Source: Sphingomonas jaspsi DSM 18422 (GTDB taxonomy: Bacteria; Pseudomonadota; Alphaproteobacteria; Sphingomonadales; Sphingomonadaceae). From it: 64,000 bases of DNA. A program made the translations under genes and the position numbers. The notes under the pieces are model-generated. The model was not told where the DNA came from. It searched no databases and saw only the letters and a list, made by a program, of their open reading frames with translations. The stretch lies in NCBI RefSeq assembly GCF_000585415.1, contig NZ_KK073876.1, forward strand, positions 1,361,810 to 1,425,809. Reading direction: 5' to 3'. Below are positions 49,100-58,781 of this stretch, one piece after another (the stretch's first letter is position 1; the number at the start of each line of letters is the position of its first letter).

Positions 49100-50842
49100 A
49101 TGTTCGAAGAGCTCTACCAGACTGTGAAGGCGCGCTACGGCGCGGGCGCTTCGAACCAGTCGATGAGCGACTGGATCAGCAACAACACGACGATCAAGCG
49201 GGCCACGCCGTTCAGCTTCGACAAATACGAGTTCCAGCGCGCGATCATCGACGACATGCACCCCGACCTGTCGGTCATCAAGTGCTCGCAGGTCGGTCTG
49301 ACCGAGGTTCAGCTCCGCAAATATCTCGCGATGCTGACCCGCCAGGACAACCTCTCCGGCATCTTCACCCTGCCGAACGAGGACATGTTCAAGCGCGTCT
49401 ACAAGACCCGTCTCAAGCCGATGATGGACCGCGACGAGATCTTCAATCCGCCCACTGACACCAAGCCGATCCGGTCGACCGGCCTCGTCCAAATCCGCGA
49501 CAGCTTCGGCTACATCACCGGCTGCGGCGAAGACGACGCGACCTCGATCCCGGCCGACTTCCTGTTCCACGACGAGCTCGACCTGTCGCCCGAGGACATG
49601 ATCGGCCTCTACCAGTCGCGTCTGCAGAACTCGGACATGAAGATCACGCAGAAGTTCTCGACCCCGACCTTCAAGGGCTTCGGGATCGACAAGAGCTACG
49701 CGCTCACCGACCAGCGTGAATATCTGGCCCGCTGCGGCAGCTGCAACCACTGGCAAATCCCGGTTTTCAACCGCCGCTTCGTCCACTGCGAAGAAGCCGA
49801 CATGCTGGACGTCAAGGACCTGACGGACATCACGGCCGAGCAGATCGCGCTGATGGCGCTCGATGAGACCTATGTGAAGTGCGAGAAGTGCCACGCGCGG
49901 CTCGACCTGGCGAACCCGGAGATGCGCGAGTGGGTGGCCCGCCACCCGGGCCGCACCGCCTTCCGCGGCTACTACGTCCGCCCGTTCAGCGCCGGCCGGC
50001 TCAACCCGGCCTATGTCTTCGGCCAGCTGGCGAAATACCGGACGCAGGGCTTCATCCGCGGCTTCTACAACACCGTGCTCGGCGAGCCCTACAACTCGGC
50101 CGACGCGCAAATCCAGCGCGACGACGTCGAAGCCTGCATGAAGGGCGGCGAAATTCCGAACGTCGGGGATGACACCCCGGTGTTCCTCGGGGTCGACGTC
50201 GGCTTCCAGTGCCACATCACCCTATCCTACGACGACCCGGTCACCTTCGAGCCGGTCTGGGTCCTGTTCGAGACCGTGCCTTACGCCCGCCTCGAGACCC
50301 GGATCGCCGAGCTGCGGATGGTCTACAACGTCGTGCAGGGCGCGATCGACCGCTTCCCGTTCACGCCGACGGCGGACGCCATCCGCCAGCACACCGGTGG
50401 CGTCATCATGCCGATCCAGTGGCGTGGCGTGGCCGGCCTGGCGCCGGTCAAGGACGAGCTGGGCGAGCTCACTCACTACAGCGCGAACCCGACCCTCATC
50501 TTCGACCGCATGCAGGCCGTGATCGGCCAACGGAAGATGGTGATCCGTGGTTACACGCATTTGAAGGAGACGCTCATCACCCACGTCTGCGACATGGTGC
50601 GCGACGAAAAACCCGACGCCAACGCGGAAGCGGTGTGGAAGAAGACGAGCGGCAACGATCACTTCTTCCACAGCATGGCGTTCAACATGCTTTCCCGGAG
50701 GATTTGCGAGCACATGTATCACACGCAGAGCGGCTCCGAAGGCAGTTCCTCCACCATCGTCGGCACCGTTGTCGGCGCAACCACCCAGGGCCGCCCGCTG
50801 CTCGGCAGCGCGGCCCGTAGTTCGAGGCTTGGACGCGAATGA
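49100..50842 (+). CDS. terL: Terminase large subunit (GpA-type)
   Basis: 580 residues. ATPase motor: CSQVGLTE replaces the usual Walker A as in the lambda GpA family, FLFHDELD is the Walker B, and a CGSC ... CEKCH zinc-finger insert lies near 210-265. The nuclease domain begins at LGVDVG (about 356). Packages DNA into the prohead. First rightward gene; only a weak ribosome site (GGTGG). ATGA overlap with the portal. Confidence 0.92.
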   Translation: MFEELYQTVKARYGAGASNQSMSDWISNNTTIKRATPFSFDKYEFQRAIIDDMHPDLSVIKCSQVGLTEVQLRKYLAMLTRQDNLSGIFTLPNEDMFKRVYKTRLKPMMDRDEIFNPPTDTKPIRSTGLVQIRDSFGYITGCGEDDATSIPADFLFHDELDLSPEDMIGLYQSRLQNSDMKITQKFSTPTFKGFGIDKSYALTDQREYLARCGSCNHWQIPVFNRRFVHCEEADMLDVKDLTDITAEQIALMALDETYVKCEKCHARLDLANPEMREWVARHPGRTAFRGYYVRPFSAGRLNPAYVFGQLAKYRTQGFIRGFYNTVLGEPYNSADAQIQRDDVEACMKGGEIPNVGDDTPVFLGVDVGFQCHITLSYDDPVTFEPVWVLFETVPYARLETRIAELRMVYNVVQGAIDRFPFTPTADAIRQHTGGVIMPIQWRGVAGLAPVKDELGELTHYSANPTLIFDRMQAVIGQRKMVIRGYTHLKETLITHVCDMVRDEKPDANAEAVWKKTSGNDHFFHSMAFNMLSRRICEHMYHTQSGSEGSSSTIVGTVVGATTQGRPLLGSAARSSRLGRE

Positions 50843-52332
50843 AGCTCAACCCGGTCAAGCTGATCCTGCCGAAGGGCAAGGGCGTCAAGGGCGGCAAGTC
50901 CTTCACGCCGACCTACAACCAGCGTCAGCCGCTCCTGAAGGCTCCGACCTACCGCGAGCACCTCCAGGACCTCTACAACTCGCGCCTGTCGAGCGACAGC
51001 CGCGACCTTCTGAGCGCCGCGGTCAACCAAGACCCGGACGTCTCGGCCGCCGTTCACGCCTACCTCACGATCGCGGGTAGCGCGGACCTCGTCATCTATG
51101 CCTTCGACGACAAGGCCCAGCTGGACATGGAAGGCGTCAAGCTCGGCCGGGCGCTGCTCGACCAGCTGACGACCGTCTCGGATTACTCGGTAGGCTATTC
51201 GGCCAAGCCGCTGCTCTCGTCGCTGTGCGAGAGCATCCGTTATTTCATGATGCTCCGCGGGATGGTCGCGGCCGAGCTCGTCTTCGACAAGCAGATGGTG
51301 CCGAGCGAGCTGCGGCTCGTCGACCCGGCATCGCTGATCTGGAACGAAAAGACGCCGGGCGTCTTCGCACCGGTCCAGAAGCCGAAGGGCTCGCAGGTCG
51401 AGATCGACCTCAACATCCCGACCTTTTTCACGAGCCGGTTCCACCAGAACCCGACCGACATCTACACCTTCTCGCCCTTCGTCTCGGCCATCAACACGAT
51501 CGCCGCGCGGCAGGAAGTCATCAACGAGCTCTACCGCATCATGCGGGTGGTCGGCTATCCGCGCCTCGACTTCGAGGTGCTGGAAGAGGTGCTGCAGCAG
51601 AACGCTCCGGTCATCATCCGCAATGACCCCAAGAAGATGCGCGAGTTCGTGGACGGCGAGATCGCCAAGCTGACGACCGCCCTGCAGACCATCCGGTCGG
51701 ACCAGGCGCTGGTCCACTCGAGCGCGGTCAAGGCCAGGGTCATCAACGACAAGAACCCCGGCGCCGGGATGCAAATCCAGCAGATCATCGACGTGCTGGA
51801 CGCGCAGAACCAGTCGGCGCTCAAGGTCATGCCGGCCGTGATCGGCAAGGCGGATGGCGGCCAGGTGGCCGGCACCGAAGCGCGCCTGTTCGCGCTCGGC
51901 GCCGACAGCATGAACCGCGCCGTCGCGGGCGTCCTGACGCAGTCGCTGACCCTCGCCGCACGCCTCGCGGGCTATCAGGGCCGGATCGAAGCGCGCTTCC
52001 GCCCGGTCGAGCTCCGGCCGGAGCTGGAGCTGGAGCCGCAGAAGGTGATGAAGTCGTCGCGCCTCAAGCAGGACCTGTCGGCCGGCCTCATCACCGACGA
52101 CGAATACCACATGGAGATGTATGGCCGCCCGGCACCGGAAGGCGCGGAGCAGCTGTCGGGCACCAACTTCCTGACCCCGAACGCCGGGGCGGCGAACGTC
52201 GACGTGACCGACATCTCCCCGAACCAGGACGCCCACGGGCGCTCGCTCGCCCCGCCGGGCGGCAAGTCGGCCAAGTCCAACGCGAGCAAGCCCGCTGCGG
52301 CGCCCCAGACGAAAACCGCCAAGAAGGAATAG
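50839..52332 (+). CDS. Portal protein
   Basis: 497 residues. Position immediately after terminase, ATGA overlap, size, and segments such as DPDVSAAVHAYLTIAG, ELRLVDPASLIW and a Lys/Ala/Pro tail fit siphophage portals, the dodecameric ring through which DNA enters. Confidence 0.85.
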   Translation: MKLNPVKLILPKGKGVKGGKSFTPTYNQRQPLLKAPTYREHLQDLYNSRLSSDSRDLLSAAVNQDPDVSAAVHAYLTIAGSADLVIYAFDDKAQLDMEGVKLGRALLDQLTTVSDYSVGYSAKPLLSSLCESIRYFMMLRGMVAAELVFDKQMVPSELRLVDPASLIWNEKTPGVFAPVQKPKGSQVEIDLNIPTFFTSRFHQNPTDIYTFSPFVSAINTIAARQEVINELYRIMRVVGYPRLDFEVLEEVLQQNAPVIIRNDPKKMREFVDGEIAKLTTALQTIRSDQALVHSSAVKARVINDKNPGAGMQIQQIIDVLDAQNQSALKVMPAVIGKADGGQVAGTEARLFALGADSMNRAVAGVLTQSLTLAARLAGYQGRIEARFRPVELRPELELEPQKVMKSSRLKQDLSAGLITDDEYHMEMYGRPAPEGAEQLSGTNFLTPNAGAANVDVTDISPNQDAHGRSLAPPGGKSAKSNASKPAAAPQTKTAKKE

Positions 52333-52335
52333 ACG

Positions 52336-52920
52336 ATGAGCACGATGTGTCGCACCCTGATCAACCCGACCTACGACCGGGCATGGATCGCCAAGCAGGC
52401 TGGCATCCCCAGCTATGCCGAGACGCTCGATGAGGAAGGCTTCTGGGTCTACTCGGCCTCGGACGCCGAGCGCGCGATGGAGATCATCAACGACTATCCG
52501 GTCCTGTATCTCGCCAAGGCCGGCCCCGAAGCGAAGAAGCTGATCGAAGCCCGGGCGGCCAAGGCGTTTCTCGACGGCTTCGAAGTCAGCCAAGGCCCGC
52601 TCGCCGGCCACCGGCTGCAGTGCCGCGACGCCGAAGACCGGACCAACTGGCTGTCCAGCCAGGTCAGCTATTCCGCGGCGATCGGGCTCGGCCTCGGCGA
52701 CGAGCCCGGCGCGACGTTCCGCACGGCCGCGAACGAGACCCTGCAATGCACCTACCGCGAAGGCTCGGCCGTCCTGCTAGCGATGGGTAAATGGGGTGCG
52801 GGCATCATGGGCCGTGCGTGGCAGCTCAAGGACCAGGTCAAGTCGGCCGGTAGTCTTGCCGAGCTGCAGCTCGTCATCGACGACATCGACAATGGTTGGC
52901 CGACAACCGCGGCGGTGTAA
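52336..52920 (+). CDS. Hypothetical protein, DUF4376-like
   Basis: 194 residues. The C-terminal half (CRDAEDRTNWLSSQV, FRTAANETLQCTY, VLLAMGKWGAGIM) resembles DUF4376, commonly attached to or near tail-fibre genes. No catalytic motif recognised. Its place right after the portal suggests a receptor-binding accessory role together with the following genes. Confidence 0.5.
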   Translation: MSTMCRTLINPTYDRAWIAKQAGIPSYAETLDEEGFWVYSASDAERAMEIINDYPVLYLAKAGPEAKKLIEARAAKAFLDGFEVSQGPLAGHRLQCRDAEDRTNWLSSQVSYSAAIGLGLGDEPGATFRTAANETLQCTYREGSAVLLAMGKWGAGIMGRAWQLKDQVKSAGSLAELQLVIDDIDNGWPTTAAV

Positions 52921-52965
52921 TCCTCTTTCCTAGAAATCGACCATGCCTCTGGCGAAAGCCGGGGC

Positions 52966-53298
52966 ATGGTTGAGCCCGAAGCCCTCGTAGACAACAACGG
53001 CGACATCCACCTGCACGGCCGGCAGGGTGCAGTCCTTACGGTCGAGTTCACCGACATCACGGGCGCGCTCCGCAACATGGTCGGCACCACGGTGATGTTC
53101 GAGGTTGGCCCCAACATCAACGTCGCCCTGACGAACGTCGTCGGTCAGCCCGCGCAGATGCAGCTGACGCTGACCCAAGCGAACGTGAAGGCGATCTACC
53201 AGTCCAAGATCAAGGATTTCATCTTCCTCGAGACCAGTGCCGCGCAGCCGACCCCGCTGTGGACCGGCGTCTGCTATGTGACTGGGTGGGTTGAATGA
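52966..53298 (+). CDS. Putative tail or baseplate protein
   Basis: 110 residues, beta-rich (GAVLTVEFTDITGALRNM, PAQMQLTLTQANV), similar in style to the N-terminal domain of BppU-like baseplate proteins. Overlaps the tail-fibre gene by four bases. Function inferred from style and neighbourhood. Confidence 0.45.
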   Translation: MVEPEALVDNNGDIHLHGRQGAVLTVEFTDITGALRNMVGTTVMFEVGPNINVALTNVVGQPAQMQLTLTQANVKAIYQSKIKDFIFLETSAAQPTPLWTGVCYVTGWVE

Positions 53299-55430
53299 CC
53301 CAGATCACGCAGCAGGTCCTCGAAAAGGTTGTCGTCCAGCCGGGCAAGCCGCCGATGCGCGTCATGGTAGCCTACGGCACGGGCGCGCTCTCGGTTCTCG
53401 ACGACGCCAGCGCCGCGGCTGACCGCACCTGGTCGGCCCAGAAGCTGATCGCCCAGTTCGCCGCGAAGGCCAACGCGGCTCACACCCACGCAATCGCAGA
53501 CGTCACCGGGCTGCAGGCGGCACTCGACGGCAAGCTCGCCGCCGCAGGCGGAACCGTCACCGGCAACCTTACGGTCAACGGCACCTTCACGATGGGTGGC
53601 ACGACCCTTTGGTCGACCTTTGGCCGCCTGTTCGTCGATGCGAACGCCGCGAATTATCGGGCCGTCAAGCATAAGTTCCAGCCCGCCGACGGGTCCACCA
53701 CCTGGCTGCAAGCGGGCAGCGACGGGGTGATCATCGACGGGGGTGGGGCCTATAACCAGCCTTCGCTGAAGATTTCGAACAATGGCTCGGGCTACTCCGG
53801 TATCCAGGTCAGCCAGCAAGGCCAGGGTCGCACCCGCACGGTCGGATCGGTCACCGATTACCAGGCCTTCACTGACAGCTGGTATAATGGGACCGCGCTG
53901 TTCCTCGTCAACGGGACGCAGTTCTACGACACCGGCGCGGCCCATTACCATTTCCAGGCGGGGATGGGCGGCACGCTCCCGGTGTTCCAGCTGAAGAACG
54001 TCGTCAACGGGGCGACGGGCGATTTCCTCCGGGCCGTCGACAGCGCCGACGCGATCAAGTTCCGCCTCAAGGCGGACGGGGCCGCCGAGTTCGCGAGCGT
54101 TCAGGTCAACGACGTCGCCTACGGTGCGGGCTGGGCGGGCTCGCTGCTCGCCCCGACCCGCAATGCGGTCTACAACAAGATCGCGGCCCTTGAAGCGACC
54201 GTCAACGGCAAGATCGACAGCTCGCTGATCGGCGTGCCGAACGGCCTGCTGCTGACCGACGCGACGAACAAAATCCCGGCCAGCTACCTGCCGAGCTACG
54301 TCGACGACGTCCTCGAATACGCCAACTCGGCGGCCTTCCCGGCGGTGGGCGAGGCGGGGAAAATCTACATCTCGCTGAACGACAGCCACATGTGGCGCTG
54401 GTCGGGCAGCGCCTACTTCGACATGACCGCGGCGGCGTCGGGCGGCACGACCGCGACGTCGACCGACAGCCTGGCCGAAGGCGCGACCAACCTCTACTTC
54501 ACCGTCGGGCGCGTGCGCGCGACGGCGCTCACGGCGATCGATGTGGCAACGACCGGTGCGGTCAGCGCAACCGACACGGTCCTGTCGGCGATCGGCAAGC
54601 TCGAGGCCACCAAGCTGTCGAAGGCTGGCGGCACCATGACCGGCCTGTTCACGTCCAAGGCGTCGGCTGCCGGCGGCGCGGGTGTGAACCACCCGCACGG
54701 CGCGGACCCGACGGCCCCCAACAACGGTGACTTCTGGTCGACGACCGCTGGCTTCAAAGCCCGGGTCAACGGCGTCACCGTGACCTTCTCGGTCAACGGC
54801 CACACCCACGCCTGGGCGGACATCGTCTCGGGCAAGCCGACGACCCTCACGGGCTACGGGATCACCAACGGCGCCGCGCTCGACGCGACCGAAAACGTCT
54901 TCTCGGGCATCGGCAACTTCATCACGCCGAACGCAGGCACAACCGGCGGCCTTCGCCTGCGCGCGAACGCCACCTTGGGCTATGCGATCCAGCAGATGCT
55001 GTCTTCGGACGGCGCCACGCAGTGGGGCTACTGGCGCTACAACGCGACCGGCGACGCCGACTGGTATGGCACTGGCGGCCTGAAGTGGAATGGCAACAAA
55101 GTCGCGCTCAACAACCCGCAGCTGCCGGCCAACCAGGCGACGCCCGCGACGCTGACGCCCGACTTCGCCTACGACCAGATCAACGTCACGGCGCTGGCGA
55201 ACGCTATGAACGTCGCCAATCCGACCGGCACGGCTGTGGACGGTTGGGGCATGGCGCTTCGCATCAAGGACAACGGCACCTCGCGCGCCATCACTTGGGG
55301 CTCCCAGTATCGCGGCATCGGCGGCGCGCTGACCGCGGCGACGACGGCTGGCAAGACCATGTATTTCCCGATGATCTGGAACGCTGCTGACAGCAAGTTC
55401 GACGTGTTCCCGCCGCAGATCGAACCGTAA
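53295..55430 (+). CDS. Tail fibre protein
   Basis: 711 residues. Contains two collar-type HTHAxADV elements, one as HTHAIADVTGLQAALDGK (about 61-78) and one HTHAWADIVSG (about 504), GNLTVNGTFTMGG, and a region SLAEGATNLYFTVGRVRA common in fibre proteins; Gly/Ala/Thr-rich beta pattern. Likely trimeric host-recognition fibre. Confidence 0.88.
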   Translation: MTQITQQVLEKVVVQPGKPPMRVMVAYGTGALSVLDDASAAADRTWSAQKLIAQFAAKANAAHTHAIADVTGLQAALDGKLAAAGGTVTGNLTVNGTFTMGGTTLWSTFGRLFVDANAANYRAVKHKFQPADGSTTWLQAGSDGVIIDGGGAYNQPSLKISNNGSGYSGIQVSQQGQGRTRTVGSVTDYQAFTDSWYNGTALFLVNGTQFYDTGAAHYHFQAGMGGTLPVFQLKNVVNGATGDFLRAVDSADAIKFRLKADGAAEFASVQVNDVAYGAGWAGSLLAPTRNAVYNKIAALEATVNGKIDSSLIGVPNGLLLTDATNKIPASYLPSYVDDVLEYANSAAFPAVGEAGKIYISLNDSHMWRWSGSAYFDMTAAASGGTTATSTDSLAEGATNLYFTVGRVRATALTAIDVATTGAVSATDTVLSAIGKLEATKLSKAGGTMTGLFTSKASAAGGAGVNHPHGADPTAPNNGDFWSTTAGFKARVNGVTVTFSVNGHTHAWADIVSGKPTTLTGYGITNGAALDATENVFSGIGNFITPNAGTTGGLRLRANATLGYAIQQMLSSDGATQWGYWRYNATGDADWYGTGGLKWNGNKVALNNPQLPANQATPATLTPDFAYDQINVTALANAMNVANPTGTAVDGWGMALRIKDNGTSRAITWGSQYRGIGGALTAATTAGKTMYFPMIWNAADSKFDVFPPQIEP

Positions 55431-55431
55431 C

Positions 55432-55833
55432 ATGATGCCGATCCAGATGCTGCTGATGGCCAAGCGCGCATCGACAGCCCTCGACACCCAGACGGTTGTG
55501 GCCGGTTCGGTCGGCACGACGCCGAACCGCACCCGTGGCTTCACCTTGGGTGGCGTCGGCACCTGCACCGACGGCACCAGCGCCCTTTACGGCGAAGCGA
55601 CCATCAACGGCATCTACCACGACGAAGCGACGAACTCGCTCATCTTCGAAGTGGCGGGCGTCCGCGCCAACAGCGGCTGGACGACCATGACCATCAAAAA
55701 TGGCGCGACTGTCGTTGCGACCGTCACGCGCGCGTCGGCGACATTCACCTCTCCGTCCTATTCGCGCTGGACTTGGGCAGGCGTGGCCAACCCCTGGACC
55801 AACGGCCAGAGCCGCACGGTCGAGTTCACATAA
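55432..55833 (+). CDS. Small tail-fibre accessory protein
   Basis: 133 residues directly following the fibre gene. Gly/Thr-rich beta pattern (RTRGFTLGGVGTCTDG). Possibly a fibre tip or assembly protein. An ATG pair at 55432/55435 gives an ambiguous start. Confidence 0.6.
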   Translation: MMPIQMLLMAKRASTALDTQTVVAGSVGTTPNRTRGFTLGGVGTCTDGTSALYGEATINGIYHDEATNSLIFEVAGVRANSGWTTMTIKNGATVVATVTRASATFTSPSYSRWTWAGVANPWTNGQSRTVEFT

Positions 55834-55898
55834 GCGGTGGATCGCGGTTGACGGCTCTTTCCTCGAAGGGGCCATCCCCCGCCGCGTAGGCGCAGGGT

Positions 55899-57038
55899 AT
55901 GAAGCGCCTCGAACTCACCCCCGAGCTGATCTCGCTGATCCACGACCGCGTCGGCCCCGACGTCGATACGGACGGCATCGCCGTTTTTGAGAGCATCTCG
56001 CTCAACAACCTGCCGCTGCCCGGCAAGAAGGGCACGATCTGGGAAGGCGCGATCGCGACCCCGCTGACGCTGCGCCAGATCGCCGACCACATCAACAATG
56101 GCGGCCACATCCCGCTGGTCATGAACCATGACATGTCGGGCGTGCCCAAGGGCCGCGTGTTCCAGGCGGGCATCGACTACAGCTCGAGCGGCGACTTCGA
56201 GCTCCGCACCCTCTTCTACCTCGACAAGACCGAAGCCGAGATGGCGGCGAAGATCGATGCCGGCTCGATGGACGAGGTCAGCATCTCGTTCCTGCCCACC
56301 AGCTACCAGTGCTCGGAGTGTGACTTCGACTACCTGGGCGAGGGCGCGAACTGGGAGAACTTCTACACCCGCACCTGCTCCAACGACCATGAGGTCGGCA
56401 AGGATGGCGTCCATGTCCGCATGGTCGGCCTCGCTAGCCTCATCGAGTTGAGCTTGGTTGCCCGCGGTGCAGCCGACAAGCCTAAAATTGTTGGCCGCTC
56501 CACGTCAAAGCTCGCCCCCGCGTCTGCACAGCGTCTCGCTGCCGCAGGCTTCGAAATCGACGGTCTGGTTTGCCAGGCGTCTCGTGGAGAAAGCACACCG
56601 ATGGACACGAATAAGCTCACTGCCGACCTCATCGACGCCAAGACCCAGGTCGGCGTCCTGACGGCTGCGGCGACGGCGCATGAAGCGCAGCTCACCGCCG
56701 CTCACACCGCACGCGACGAAGCTCTCGGGCAGGTCGCGACGCTGACCGCCGAGCGCGACGAGCTGCAGACCAAGCTCACGGCCGCCGAAGGCGAAAGCCG
56801 CACGGCCGACGCTGAAGCCGCCGTCACCTGGCTCACCGCCTCGCTGACCAAGCTGCTCACCGCGGCTGGCAAGACGGCCGAGAACCTGCCGACCGACGTT
56901 GCCGCGCTCACCGCCGCGATCGACGCCGAAACGCAGGGCCTCACCGCGCTCATTCCGGCTGGCGGCGCTTCGCAGCAGGCCGGTGGTGATGACACCGCTC
57001 CGAAGGCCGACCTCTCGGCTTTCAAGACCCGCAAGTAA
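55899..57038 (+). CDS. Prohead protease fused to scaffold
   Basis: 379 residues. The N-terminal part is a herpesvirus-type (U35-like) serine protease: catalytic histidine in LVMNHD (about 77-82) and serine in DEVSISF (about 128-134). Between them and the next strand is a cysteine group (CSEC ... CS) like a zinc ribbon. The C-terminal 170 residues are Ala/Glu/Thr coiled coil, a scaffold domain. Matures the capsid of the downstream gene. Confidence 0.88.
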   Translation: MKRLELTPELISLIHDRVGPDVDTDGIAVFESISLNNLPLPGKKGTIWEGAIATPLTLRQIADHINNGGHIPLVMNHDMSGVPKGRVFQAGIDYSSSGDFELRTLFYLDKTEAEMAAKIDAGSMDEVSISFLPTSYQCSECDFDYLGEGANWENFYTRTCSNDHEVGKDGVHVRMVGLASLIELSLVARGAADKPKIVGRSTSKLAPASAQRLAAAGFEIDGLVCQASRGESTPMDTNKLTADLIDAKTQVGVLTAAATAHEAQLTAAHTARDEALGQVATLTAERDELQTKLTAAEGESRTADAEAAVTWLTASLTKLLTAAGKTAENLPTDVAALTAAIDAETQGLTALIPAGGASQQAGGDDTAPKADLSAFKTRK

Positions 57039-57050
57039 GGGAGACCTAGA

Positions 57051-57443
57051 ATGTACGATCCCCGTAATGTTGTCTCGTTCGGTTTCCCGCTCGACGACTT
57101 CACGTTCACCTACAACCTGGCGGCCGGCACCGTCCTCGCCGACGTCGGCAAGGCGCTGTCGATCGACCCGACCGGCGCGAGCAAGATGAAGCTCGCCGGT
57201 GACGGCGACACCATCCGTGGCCGTCTGACCACGTTCGAAGACCGCACCCAGCAGGGTGCGGGCCTTAAGGGCGCTGTCCAGCGTCGCTTCAAGGAAAAGC
57301 TCCCGGCTGCGGCCGCGCACGGCATCGTGCCCGGTGACAGCGTCGTGGGCGCGGGCGGTGGCCTCGTGAAGAAGGCTGCTGGCGCGAACAACACCCTCGT
57401 CGTTGAAGCCGGCGCCGACTTCGTCGTCGTCGAGCTCCTGTAA
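57051..57443 (+). CDS. Head decoration / capsid-stabilising protein
   Basis: 130 residues, Gly-rich beta pattern (GDTIRGRLTTFEDRTQQGAG). Position between the protease and the major capsid gene and size fit a decoration protein. Good ribosome site (GGGAG). Confidence 0.7.
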   Translation: MYDPRNVVSFGFPLDDFTFTYNLAAGTVLADVGKALSIDPTGASKMKLAGDGDTIRGRLTTFEDRTQQGAGLKGAVQRRFKEKLPAAAAHGIVPGDSVVGAGGGLVKKAAGANNTLVVEAGADFVVVELL

Positions 57444-57458
57444 GAAAGGCTCAAGAAG

Positions 57459-58667
57459 ATGAAGACCCCGTTCCTCCTCGACCTCGCCCGTAACCGTCAG
57501 GCGGCCGACGTCGTCCTCGCGGGCCTCGACAGCCAGAACCCGGCCGAGAGCCTGGCCGCCGGCCAGACCCTCGTTGCCGCGGCGAAGAACCACGGCCTTG
57601 CCATGCGCGATTACCTGCGCCTGGCGATCGACCCCAATGCGGGCGAATACAAGGGCTCTGGTCTCAACGGCTACGAAGTCGCCCTCCATCACCTCGGTCT
57701 GCCTGTGCAGGACGACATGGACTCGGGCATCCTGCTTCAGGCGGCCGCCGAGACGTTCCAGTATCGCCCCGGCACCCGCGCGCTGTTCCCGGAAGTCGTC
57801 GATGACGTCGTCCAGTGGCGCTACCGCCAGGACCAGATCGAGCGCGTCGATGGCATGCTCGCCGGTAGCCGCGGTTCGGACGGCGTCGAGCTGATCACCA
57901 AGATCATCGACGACAAGGCCGACGACTACCAGGCCACTGGTGTCATCGCCGAAGGCGCCCGCATCCCGATCCGGTCGCTGAAGACCGACCAGAAGTCGGT
58001 GACCTTCCACAAGTTCGGTGGTGGTTACGAGTTCACCTACGAGTTCGAGCGTCGCGTTTCGCTCGACGTGGTGACCCCGTATGCCAACCGCGTGAACCGC
58101 GAGGCGGGTCTCGGCCAGGTGGGCATCGTCACCGACCTGCTCATCAACGGCGACGGCGTGAACGGCGCGGCCTCGGTGACCAACGCTTCGGCGCTGGGTG
58201 CCGGCTATGTCGACCACGCGGCCATCAAGGCCGGTCGTATGAACTGGGAAATCTTCCTGAAGTGGCTGATCAGCCGCGCGCAGAAGGGCCTCCCGGTTGA
58301 CACCGTGGTCGGTAACTGGGACATGTTCTTCGAGTGGGAGCGCATGTTCGCGACCCCGACCGGCCAGGGCATGACCATGACCGACATCCTCGCCAAGGCT
58401 GGCGTGGAAACGGCGATCGCCAACCCGCGCTTCAACGCGAAGGTGAACTTCGAAGTCAGCTCGAGCGCCCCGGCCTCGAAGCTGATCGGCTTCATCCGCG
58501 GCGAAACGGTCGAAGAGCTCCGTGAAAACGGCTCGGACATCGAAGAAAGCGTCCGCGCGATCGAGAACCAGAAGGTTCGCTACGTCAAGACCGAGAACAA
58601 GGGCTACCGCCTGGTCTTCGGTGACACCCGCGACATTCTGAACCTCGACGCGGTGGCTGCGGCCTAA
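57459..58667 (+). CDS. Major capsid protein
   Basis: 402 residues, HK97-like fold expected from order and composition: N-arm, E-loop, spine (ELITKIIDDKADDYQATGVI), domain with KSVTFHKFGGGYEFTYEFERR. Codon use is strongly biased to C/G-ending codons, as for highly expressed genes. A strong terminator follows 26 bases later. Confidence 0.85.
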   Translation: MKTPFLLDLARNRQAADVVLAGLDSQNPAESLAAGQTLVAAAKNHGLAMRDYLRLAIDPNAGEYKGSGLNGYEVALHHLGLPVQDDMDSGILLQAAAETFQYRPGTRALFPEVVDDVVQWRYRQDQIERVDGMLAGSRGSDGVELITKIIDDKADDYQATGVIAEGARIPIRSLKTDQKSVTFHKFGGGYEFTYEFERRVSLDVVTPYANRVNREAGLGQVGIVTDLLINGDGVNGAASVTNASALGAGYVDHAAIKAGRMNWEIFLKWLISRAQKGLPVDTVVGNWDMFFEWERMFATPTGQGMTMTDILAKAGVETAIANPRFNAKVNFEVSSSAPASKLIGFIRGETVEELRENGSDIEESVRAIENQKVRYVKTENKGYRLVFGDTRDILNLDAVAAA

Positions 58668-58693
58668 GTCCGCTTCCTTCGGGAACTAACAGG

Positions 58694-58726
58694 AACCCCG
58701 GGCCGTGAGGCCCGGGGTTTTCTTTT
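58694..58726 (+). terminator. Strong terminator after the major capsid gene
   Basis: 11-bp perfect stem AACCCCGGGCC / GGCCCGGGGTT, GTGA loop, TTCTTTT tail. Confidence 0.92.
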
Positions 58727-58729
58727 GCC

Positions 58730-58774
58730 TAATCCACAGTCCAATCTGGGCCGTCTTGGCCGCCCATGCGTAGG
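58730..58774 (+). promoter_or_regulatory. Late-element copy 1: TAATCCACA-N30-CGTAGG
   Basis: TAATCCACA (58730-58738) and CGTAGG (58769-58774), eight bases before the ATG at 58782, directly after the capsid terminator. A new promoter is expected here. The same two blocks at the same spacing occur at 61542. Confidence 0.55.
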
Positions 58775-58781
58775 TCGCGAC

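Noticed and set aside
53274..55577. 767-codon minus-strand frame over the tail-fibre gene
   Set aside because: Arg/Val/Gly-rich shadow; the + frame has fibre repeats and correct overlaps with its neighbours.
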